NCBI GenBank assembly: GCA_028564675.1
Contig: JAOVVO010000139.1
Coordinates: 62,001-126,000 of the forward strand
Length of the DNA: 64,000 nucleotides
Direction: 5' to 3'
Source: Onchocerca lupi
Taxonomy: Eukaryota; Nematoda; Chromadorea; Rhabditida; Onchocercidae
Under the pieces are notes generated by a model that was given only the letters and a program-made list of their open reading frames with translations, was not told the DNA's origin and did no database searches. Of the stretch, positions 22,933 to 33,100 are shown in pieces (positions within the stretch are counted from its first letter, which is position 1; each line of letters opens with the position of its first letter). The position numbers and the translations under genes were made by a program.

Positions 22933-24821
22933 TAACGTCCTAATTTTGTACAGAATTATCACGAACAGATGAAATTTGTAAAGAAACAAATGGAGCACTT
23001 TGAACAAGGATCTGAATTTCCTTCAGAAGCTTCATGTTCACAAAGGGATTTTATCTAGTGACTTTGTTTAAAACTGAATAAATAGTTCTTACGACATGAA
23101 TTCTCAAATGTAAGCATGAATATTTACGAATTCTTTGTTATATGGTGCTTTTAATATGATTTTTATATTTTTCCTACAAATATCAAATTAAATGAGAAAA
23201 ATTAAGTTACGTATTGGTATAGTTTTAAAATGACCATGCTTAGCTAACTTGTTAATATCCTAAGAATGATCATATTAATGAATGAATAAATTTAAGATTA
23301 CATGGTAAATTATTCATGACGTGTAAAATCGCAATTCCAATTTAAAATTTTCAAGTACATGGGAATTACTTTAAATCGTACGTCAACTTTGTCCGTTTGA
23401 ATGACTGATGTCTTTGGAATTGTTTCTAGTGTTGATGAATCTAGGCAATTTTTAAAAATATTTCGATTTCTGGATCATCCTTTAAGTTACTTCAGTATCT
23501 GCATATTTTATTAATTACATGTGAAACAGATTTTCCCCGGAAAGAAAGGTAAAGTGTTCAGTTCAAAAAACAAGAATATCGAAGTTTAAATCAAAAAATT
23601 CTGAGGAAGAATCATTTGATTACACTCTTCAATGCGAAGGAATGCCTTGAAATCCCAAAATTATGGAACGTTCCGAAAAATGGATCGATTCCAAAAATTC
23701 TGAGAAATGGATTAATATCCAACGAAAAGATATAATTTGTAAAAAGAAGAAAGATATGATTCTTGGGTTATTTTCAGTGATTTTACGTGCAACGAAATAT
23801 TTTTATCTTCCATAATTAATAGTAATGTCCAAAAATGGAACGTATTCCACCTTGGTTGAATTCTAGATTCTGACAAATATCTATGATTTTGTTGCTAATT
23901 TTGGATATTTGTTGGTAATGAATTCGTTTTCAAATTAATTTGGAGTAAAATAATATATATTTCAAGACATAGTTTCTTTGCTTAATAATGGAAGATAAAG
24001 TTACTTCAGATTCAATAAATGCATCGGCTTCATGAATATTGTATTGAATAAAACAAAAGAATTTTTTTTTTTGATCAATATTTAATTTTTTTTTTGATCA
24101 GTACTTGTCGTTCTGATCAGTATTTTTATATTGATAATAATTTTTGCTCAAATTTTTTTCATGCTGCAACAGAAAGTTTTTGATTTTTCTCTTTCTTAGA
24201 ATTGCTTTTAATTTTTTCCATCCCATAGAATGAAATGAATTTCTTTTTTGATTCTTAAGTTTCTTTATCCCATAAAAGAATTGTTCATAATGTTGTAATA
24301 AAATTTACATGTTTTTGCAAATTTCCGTGTTTCTTTTGGACTATCAAAGCATAAAGTCGTTTTTTGGTAAATGAATAAATCGATAACGTCACTGATGCTT
24401 TCGCATTTTAAATTAAAAAATTTCAATCAATTAATCTCATATACATGCAAATATCGTTATGAATCAGACGATATTCTTGAACAATATAATTTGAATATAA
24501 ATAAAAAATATAATCAGTGCTTTTCCACAACATCTAAGATGTAATTTTTTTCTTATAAAAATCGACGAAAGAATGACTTTTCATATTTAATGCTATAATA
24601 AACTACAATATACACATTAAACGCTACATGCAAGAAGACTTTCCTGAGCAATTTTATATTAATAAATTAATAAATCAAAAATGATGCGATAAACAATTCC
24701 TTTTTTCAGTTTATGCAAATGATGAACCTTATAATACTAACTTCTGTTGAGTTTTCAAATCTCGAAAGAAAGGAAATAAGGGAATTATTAATAGAAAAGC
24801 TGGACCGGTAGTAATAATATT

Positions 24822-27740
24822 TAGTTAGTCGTATTCAGTTAGTTGTGCCACGCTTTACATGTCCGACTAAAGCTAGTCCATATGAACAAAAAATGTAAAT
24901 GTTCGTTTATTCAGAATCTTAAATCTCCGAAATTTCTCAAACACTTGCCTTATCTATGTTAGTTCAAAATCTAAGATCTCCGAAAGTTCTCACCTATTTC
25001 TTCGAAATTTCGAGATAAATTTGATTTCGAATACACGCATGTTTTTATATACTTTTTATTTACGCGCGTTGCTGTAGCTCAGTTTGGTTAAGTGGTAAGG
25101 AAAGAACAGGAAAGCGCACGTCTCTAATGTGCTAATTTTACATTGCTTGTGGGTGTGCAACATTTTTTGTCATTCCATTGATAAAAACTATACGTAATCC
25201 AATCCAACTTTTTTTCATTTTTTATTGTTCCAATGACTACATAGATATAGATATTGTCTGATTTGGTTTGCTAGTTATGAGAAACAGTCCGTCCCTATGT
25301 GAAAAATAATCCGTCTCTAGTAACTGCACAATTCCAATGACTGGTTCTGAGATTTGTTGATGGTGAATGCGAACGCCAGTCGAATTGGGAATAGCAATCG
25401 CTTAAATTAAAATGGCATATTTTTTGGAATCATAACAGCTCAAGGAATGAGAATATCTTCACCTTTGAAAAGTCTCCTCAAGATTGTTGTTTTCACGATG
25501 CTGCTCATTCATTTTTTCGTTGCAAGCCGTGTGACGTTTTAAAGTTTTGGCTGGTTAATATTTCGTATTCTGATAATTGACATGTCTATTTTCAATTGCA
25601 GCACGTGCGGTGGCATCTCTGCAGATCAAGTAAATTCGAAGATTTTGTTAGATAATTAACTGCTTCGTCTAATTCCACAACAGTTCGATGGACTTTTCCA
25701 TGAGTGCTTGTACCAAAAAGTCCATGTATCATATTTTTCATCCCAACTTCATACAAATCCTTATCGACATATTAAATTGTCGATTTCTTTTGTAGTAATT
25801 TTGTTATAGATCCAAATTAGTGTATGTGCGTATGACAATCCTTATCGACAAACTGAAATCCGACAGAATCCAAATACTATTTATAATATAAATTTGTAAT
25901 ATCATACATTTAAGCCATTTATCCATTTTGTGCACAATGGTCTTTGTTTTCTCACTATCTAATCTGCTGACAATTTGCTTTGTCTTAAGATTGTAAATGG
26001 CTTTCATCGCTGAAATTGCAAAGATAAAAGAAGAAAATCAGTGATTCCTTTGTTTTAATTTTGACATCGCGTATATGCTATAAGTTGATTGTGAAATCAT
26101 TTTTTGTGTATTAAGTGTATGAGTTTTAAAAAAGTCCCTTTCATCATGCGCTAACCACAAGTAAAATCTTATGCGCTAACAAAGGCGCATGCTCCTGAGA
26201 CAATAAAGGATCCTTCTTGTAGCTCAAAAATGATACCAGGATCCTCCATTGAAGAAGAAGAGATTCCTTAGTACAAAAGTCATTTCAAAGAATGGGCAGC
26301 CTTGAGTTCGGTCGGATGGTCCAGCTCGTGGTGTAACAATTTTTCTTTATTGCGTAGACCTGTCTTTCCTTTTTTCTTATTATTTCTTCATGAAAGTTGT
26401 CCTTTTGATATTATCGAAATTGTATTGTTGATATAGTTGCTACGTCCGTTGATTAACAAATTAATCATAATGAAGATTCAATTAACTAAGTTTGAGGTTC
26501 GTTTCCAAGTGAGTGGAAATAAAGTTGAAGAAACTGTGAGAACTGAAGAACGGAATACACCACTAAAATTTTTTTACGATCAAAAAGAAAAGGCGTCAGC
26601 TATAAAATATGCTGTAAATGGTTGTAAAAAATGTCAATGTTTGGAATGTTACAAAGCACAAAAAAACGTCATAATGTTGTAAAACTCTTCGCCTAAAACA
26701 TTGTCTAAGGCCTCTAAAGCACTGTAAAGGCACTGTATTGCAAATCTTATAAATTGAGTCTAGAATGTCATAAGGATTATTATCATGCGTTTTATTCAAA
26801 GGATTGCAAATGGCTGTAATCATTTTAATTGTTGAATAATGTAGGGACCTAAGTCCCTTGTTTAAATGTTTTAAGCATTACTTATCCCTTATCCTTTATT
26901 CTTTGCCCATATCAACCTTTGTGTGATTAATGTGTGAACCTCCGCCCTTATCAAGGATAATCAAAAAAGAAAGGAACTATCGAAGAGGAGATCATCAGTG
27001 CTTGAGTATATCAGCAGCAGCGGCGGCAATAATTTCTTCAATATGCCTATCATCAGCACATCAAGGTCAGCGGCGGGCTTGAGTGTCTACAAATTCAGCA
27101 TCATCAGTTCATCAACAACGAAGAAACTATATCACGAACAGTCTCTCCTACATCAGTATCAGTAGCAGAAAGTTCCCAGCCAATATCAAGCAATTTGAAC
27201 GACAGCACGAGCAACAATTCATCAGGGGATCATGATTGGCATTCTTCATATATTCGTGTATTGTTCATTTTTTACTGTTTGCCATTGTAAAGTCCGATAT
27301 TGTTTATTATTTCATGTAAACCCAATAAATGCTATTGTTGATTGACCTAACCAAATCACAGCAGCAAAAAGATCTCCAATCGAATGACTGTAGAATCTCA
27401 AATTACAAATCGATCAGAAACCTTCTTTTCCCAATAACCCTCTCTATTGCGATTCCACAGAGTGCATTCAGCAGCGCACAGACCCAAATACCCCATGTTT
27501 CACCATAAAATCCATCAAAGAATTCAGTTCTGTCTGATAACATTTGCCATGATATGCCTATCCATCGGCGATTGACCAAAAAGTAAGAGCTTTTGTATAT
27601 CATCCCAAGCCGGATTGCATTTAAATGTAATGAATAGGTCTGGACGCTCGTAATGATAAACATGAAAATTGCATCTTGATCGTTGCCATACATATGACAT
27701 GGACTGCCTGAATATGAATGAAGCAAAATCAATAGTCTTC
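24822..27740 (-). mobile_element. Decayed autonomous Helitron (Rep/helicase pseudogene), copy 2
   Basis: On the minus strand, in order, fragments match the Helitron RepHel protein. 27.73-27.66 kb gives GSPCHMYGNDQDA; in a shifted frame 27.655-27.53 kb gives RPDLFITFKCNPAW then DDIQKLLLFGQSPMDR (Helitron_like_N). Near 27.44 kb is VESQ*RGLLG, the VEWQKRGLPH position. 25.77-25.70 kb gives DKDLYEVGMKNMIHG. 25.61-25.53 kb gives KIDMSIIRIRNINQPKL, and 25.41-25.33 kb gives FPIRLAFAFTINKSQNQSL (Pif1-like helicase C-terminus). Frameshifts and stops show it is dead. The ~1.6 kb between the Rep and MIHG motifs is far more than normal and includes an LTR-like block. The 3' region matches copies 1 and 3; its tip is about 24822-24860. 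The continuous 109-aa ORF at 27403-27732 is a mixed-frame shadow of this element. Confidence 0.82.
26840..27360. mobile_element. Possible solo LTR nested in the Helitron remnant
   Basis: The block begins TGTAGGGACCTAAGTCCC, with a GGGAC/GTCCC inverted repeat. It is richer in GC than its surroundings and has CAGCAGCAGCGGCGGC and many ATCATCAG triplets. AATAAA lies at 27324-27329, and the block ends ..AAATCACA, so TGT...ACA termini are possible. No flanking target-site duplication was found (AATAA before, GCAGC after) and no reverse-transcriptase ORF. It may instead be another kind of insertion. It interrupts the Helitron coding order. Confidence 0.3.
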
Positions 27741-28060
27741 CAGTGTCAGTTGACGGTAATACAACTAACCGTTACTTAAAACTGCATCGCGCAAATGAAT
27801 GCATTCATTAGAGAAGCTTATCTGATTCAAATGGATGAATATCAAATGTTCTGTTTCGCTTTTTCCATACATACCTACGATATATTAGCGAAACAACTTA
27901 CTGCATTTTAAAATGTAATTGTCATCATTCTCTCGAATCATTAATCGATATGAATACTAGTTCATTGAGCTACATTTTTTATTTGTTTTTTTTTTACCAT
28001 TGAATGGATTTATCATCTTAACTTTGAAGTCACCCATCGGAATCATCCAAAAAATAATTG

Positions 28061-28150
28061 AATATTTTAATCTAAGCAAGATATAGTTATGAAATAAAAA
28101 AAAAAAAGATTGCTCACATAAAAATGCCATCAATAATTTGCCGTGTCATT
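28061..28150 (+). repeat. Dispersed repeat 'C', copy 2
   Basis: Counterpart of 5481-5570: GATATAGTTATGAAAT, an A-run, GATTGCTCAC and ATAAAAATG. It is followed after ~1.2 kb by repeat B, as at copy 1. Here Helitron copy 3 lies between C and B. Confidence 0.55.
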
Positions 28151-28549
28151 TGTCATAATTTTTGGTTCTCAACGAATTTTCTGTAAAATTTCAACCAGTT
28201 TCTTTAATTTTGTCTCTAAAGTTTTTTTTCTCAGAACTTAAATCGATATTTTATAGAAATGTTTCTGAAATTGAGAAAATAAAAATATTCTATATTTCAT
28301 TTTAACCTTAAATATTGTAAAACTTTTTCTTTTTCGGAAGCTTAATCGATATTGTGAAAAATTTTTCCAAAATTGTTTTTTCTCTAGAAGTAATTTTTTT
28401 TTTCGCAAGTTATTGAAATTAAGAAAATTTAAATAGTGCAAGATACACTATTGTAGCTTCTAGAGGATTTATAATTACTTCTAGAGAATTATATATAAAT
28501 ATAAAGTGAGCATATCTATATAAGAGTGATGGCCTATTCGAATACAAGA

Positions 28550-29240
28550 TTGTGTCAAAATATGAAAAAAATCGGGGGAGAACTTGCGAAGTTCCGACCG
28601 CGCATCATCATGATTGATTCCAATGGATACGCTATTCCAATTTAAGAGATTGCAATTCCCAATTCGATAGACGTTTGCATTAACGATCAAATGGGCTCAG
28701 GGAAATCTTCAGATTTGTACATTTAGATCAATGCGTAAAATTTACGAAAACAGGCAATTCAAGACAGAATTTAATATTAGAATTCAGAAAGATAATCCTT
28801 AAATTACTCGAACGAAATATTTGATTATACAATATCATGATCTCGACGTTTGTGCGACGTAACTACATCCCCAAAGATCAAAAAACAAACGAATTACATT
28901 TCTCACAAAGCAAAAAATAAACGAAAAGCTTGAATTGCTCGAGTTATGTATTTAAAAACATTTGTCTATTTGAATGCAACGCATATGAAAGTTTGAAATC
29001 AATCAATGAATATCTAAAAACATGAATGCAACGTTTTATCAAAATTTCAAAGCAATAGGTTAAGGATTTTTCGACATCTAGAATTGTGAATATAGATAAT
29101 GTGCATGTTTAAGAACTTTCGGAGTTTTTAGATTTTGAAAAAACGAACATTAATAATTCCATTTATATAGATTAGCTGCAGCTGGACATACGAAGCGTGT
29201 TCGACGCCCGTAGATAGCTGGATCGGCCACGGACAGCTAG
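28550..29240 (+). mobile_element. Helitron 3' fragment with helicase C-terminus, copy 3
   Basis: Plus-strand fragments GELAKFRPRIIMIDSN, FKRLQFPIR and TFALTIKWAQG match the end of a Pif1-like Helitron helicase (IPRIPMIP..FxFKRxQFPIRLAFAMTINKAQGQ). They line up with copy 2 on the opposite strand. After ~0.55 kb of shared tail the element ends ..CGGCCACGGACAGCTAG at 29240, followed by T. A CTRR end followed by T is the Helitron 3' rule. TAGCTG/CAGCTA forms a short inverted repeat just before the end. Stops and frame changes show it is dead, and the 5' part is missing. Confidence 0.72.
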
Positions 29241-29309
29241 TATATTAAATAAATTGAAAATTTTTAGAAATTTTTTCCCTTTAAATAAATTTTTCTTCTC
29301 ATGTAAGAT

Positions 29310-30085
29310 ATCTGAAAAAAAAATATTTACTTTATGTAAAACTGACATCAATTTCTTTCTCTTTTCCTTTTTTTAAGCGAATTATCAATCAATATTTGCT
29401 ATATATAACATATCTTTTTATTTTGACTTTTGAATGCGCATTTGTAAAATTTATTTTGCCCTTTTATTATTTTCCTTTTCCTGAAATTCTTGATCAAATC
29501 AATAACTCTAAAAATATATTTTCTCATTAATTAACATTTCTAAATTCTTTACTCCTTACTTTTTTTATTTTAGAAAAATTTTTGTAAAAAAGATTGGCGG
29601 AATGTTGAAACTCGTAAAAATGATACACTTACATATGTTTCAAATCTTCGTATTAATTGAGTAAGAGAAAGATAAAAATCAAATTCACGAATCAAATTCA
29701 TTGAGTTAAACAAGAAATGAAATGAGATTTTTTTATCAGTTATTGATATCTTTTCTAAAGTACTGATAAAATTTTATTGTATGACAAATAACACTAATGA
29801 CAGATAGCTGTAGCAGGAGTAATAGTAATAATACCAACAACAATTGCAGCAATAACAATAACAACAATAGTAGCAATAATTACTATGATAGTAACATTAA
29901 TTGGCGAAGTAAAAATTTGAAGAGAATTTTTGTTTAAACAAAAATAAAGCAATAAGTACTTTTTTAAAAAAAAAAAAAATTGGAAAAGAAAAAATTGAAA
30001 AAAAATCACTACGACAAGAGAATCAGTTTCTGAGTTATTCGGAAAGCTTCAAATATCATGAAAATTTACATACAATAATAATAAA
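29310..30085 (+). repeat. Dispersed ~0.8-kb repeat 'B', copy 2
   Basis: Matches 7085-7965 landmark by landmark, including the trinucleotide tract (29806-29890). It starts about 70 bp after the Helitron 3' end and stops just before the 3'UTR of the fibrinogen-domain gene. Copy 1 also abuts a Helitron 3' tip, but by its other end. Confidence 0.75.
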
Positions 30086-30089
30086 TATA

Positions 30090-30095
30090 TTTATT
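30090..30095 (-). promoter_or_regulatory. Poly(A) signal of the fibrinogen-domain gene
   Basis: AATAAA on the minus strand, about 65 nt beyond the TGA stop at 30161-30163. Spacing and strand fit the gene that ends here. Confidence 0.5.
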
Positions 30096-30160
30096 TATAT
30101 ATAAGAAACAAAAAAAATGGAAAATTTAAATGAATATCAAGTAATTCGACTATTTTTCGG

Positions 30161-33100
30161 TCAACTTTTAGATCGTAGTTTCATTTCGGTTTGACGAGGT
30201 TTAATATAGTAATTAATAAATGGCCGTTTACCACTTCCGTAAAACCAAAACATATTTCGCATTTTTGATGATCGATCACCGTATCGTCCATTTAATGCAA
30301 CATAACCGCAGTCATTGTGCCACCAACCTCTATAATAATTTTTGTATTTTCTCCCGAAAGCTATATCGGGAAATGTTTCCAGTAATTGCCTAGAGGACAC
30401 AAATAGCTGAGGTATACAGTAATCTATTGAAGTTTAAATATGCTATCTTATTCAAAAATATCTCGAAGACATATTAAGAAATATTTCCGACATATATTTT
30501 TAAAAAATATATTGACCAATTTATGAAGTTTTTTTATATGCAATATTATCGAAAAATATTTCGAAGATATATAAAAAAATACTTGGATAGTTAAAGAATA
30601 TGTTAAATAATTAATAAAGTTTTAATGTATCACCACAGAAAACAATAAAATTTAAATTTAATACTTTATTCATTTACAAAATTTTCTGAGTTTTATACAG
30701 TTAATAAATTTAATTCACTGATAAATGCTTTCTATGGGAAAAATGAACTAGCATTCTCTGTTAATTATGGATAAATAAACATAATAATAAATTTTTGAAA
30801 ATTTAGTAGAATAATAAATTAAAATAATCGTCCTGAAATATAATTTACATCACTGATAATAATAATGAAGGAGAAATTGCTAACCCAAAATCACGAAATT
30901 GAGCGCAATTTCCCTGAAATTTATCATTATCCTGATCAATAGTTGTAAATAATTTTCCATTATTCATGTAATGAAATCGATCAGTAGTTGTACGCTCGGA
31001 AAGATTACCCGCTAAAGCGGGTGATATCGAAAGAATATATTTTTGTGAAGCATTACCAATCTAAATTAATAAATCGGTTAATATGTTATCAAAAAATTAA
31101 TTATTTTAATGGATTGTAAAAGCTTGGATATACCACCAAATGATTACAGATTTGATCGATGCATCGAATATTTAAAAATAAAATTATCAATTTTATAGAT
31201 ATTTCATGCTAAGTGATAATATTTAAAAATAAATTTATCAATTTAGAAGATATTTCATATTTTCAGGCGATTGGAATTGATGAAAACTAATATGAAAAGA
31301 TCTAATTACTTTAAAATTTCATCAACAATTAGTGATTAAAAAGCAAAGGAATTGCTAAAGTTTCGCCCACAACAAAATTATTCTAAATTCAAACTCATAA
31401 ATTAGAATACGGAAATTAACTAATTCATCATTCTTATTTATTTTTACTTGTAATTCGGATTGATAATTATTCGCTTCATTAACATATATATAAGGGATGA
31501 ATTTAATTATTATTTATATATATATCTGAGAGAAAATAGAAAATTTTTTTTTTTTTAGGTTAACCAGCAGTGGGAAAATTACGGTAATAATTAAATTTAC
31601 TTACATTAAAATCCCATTCACCCCACCAATAACCATTTGGTTGTTTTGAGCAACCATTTTTATCCTCGCAAAAATCTCCCCGTAATTCAATCCGTAATGT
31701 TACCGGATTTCCATTATCTTTTATGCTTAATGCGTGTATCTAAAATAGTATTTACTTGATAGGTATATGATACTAAAAGATCGATTTACAATATAATTAA
31801 TTTAAATTTGATACATATTTGATGTTTAACATTAGACGAAAAAAAGTGAAACATTATAGTTTATCACAAAGCATAAAAAAAACAAATTGATCAAATATTT
31901 GAATAATTTTTATGTAAATGATGTAAAAAACGTATCTTCTATAAGATATTATGTGATCAACAAAATTTAGCTATATTTGTTAGAAAACCGAAACAAATTA
32001 TGATATAAATATATCGCATTAATCAACAACTATATTTATCGTAACTTGTCATCACCAATTTCGTTTCCCATCCAATCACTAATCATATATATCTAATCCT
32101 CATCTTTCCTTCCATTCCTCAGCTTTAGCTTCAATAGTGAGAAATTGTTACTCATGCTCATGTAAATTATTCAGGTCTTACAATCACGCCCAATTTCTAA
32201 ATCTCCATTTTCAAAGAGATTGTTGTGTGTAACACGGATCTTTCTTCCTTTCGATTCAAATGTTATTCCCGCTCAATATTTCACTGCTCGTGCTTCTTTT
32301 AAAAATGTTTTTTATTCGTTCGTCACGCTGTATTCTTGACTAATTCCGATTTTTATCTAATTCTGTGATTACTGTCGAATAAAGTATTCACGATCAACTC
32401 TTCTACATTTGTCAGTTAATTACCCAAGTTGATCGCAACAGAAATGTTTTTTCCTAGCCTATTTACCATAAAAAGTTTCTACAAAATTTCTTATAATATT
32501 CAACTAAATTATTTTATTGAATATGCCATAAAATAATATGAATATTAGTAATTTTTTTTCCTTTCATTATATTAAATTATAGTAAGACTTACAAACTTAT
32601 TCTATAGCAATTTCTCATTTAAATTAAGCCAATTTTATTTCTTTTTGATTAGGTCAAAATAAAATTATTACCTTATCTAAGCCAAGCCAAAATGAAGTTT
32701 TCAATTCACCAAAACCATTTTCATAATCATTCCACGTACGATTAGCAAAAAATACTTGACCATCTTGTCTTCTAAAATCATTCTTTCCATTAAAATAGTT
32801 TAGAAATTTTCAAAAATTTATGCAGATTTTTTTTATTCATTAAATTTTACTGATTTTTCTGTCATTTTTTTTTTTTTTTTGAATTTTAGTGATTTTTTGA
32901 CTTCTTTCTTTGTACATCTATTAGATGCTTACTTTTGTATTACTGTCCAACCACCACCATTTGTTTTCATATCACAAAAAACGTTGAATTTGCCAACTTT
33001 TGGCAAAGAAACTTGATAAATGCCATTTTCAGTTTTGCCTTGGCCAAGCAAGTCTTTGCAATCCTGTAAATTTGAATACAAACATTGCATTAGGAAAAAA

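Larger units (their letters stand above)
21029..24820. other. Intergenic after receptor B
   Basis: Contains the third, degenerate upstream-block copy (22385-22690), a short 20-bp repeat (22881-22932) and AT-rich sequence with TGATCA-rich stretches near 24070-24140. No third receptor exon was found in 22.7-24.8 kb in any frame I could follow. The 3' flank near 22270-22330 resembles that of receptor A. Confidence 0.5.

Noticed and set aside
25804..26007. 67-aa minus-strand ORF as a separate gene
   Set aside because: Lies within the Helitron remnant between recognised fragments; no domain of its own and no splice support.
26437..26682. 81-aa plus-strand ORF with CKKCQCLEC
   Set aside because: Tempting as a zinc knuckle, but only one short Cys cluster, no flanking domain, and it sits inside transposon debris; left unassigned.
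27403..27732. 109-aa minus-strand ORF that at first looks like a membrane transporter fragment (nucleotide-sugar transporter-like)
   Set aside because: Shifting frame reveals RPDLFITFKCNPAW and other Helitron Rep motifs; the continuous ORF is a mixed-frame shadow of a dead Helitron.
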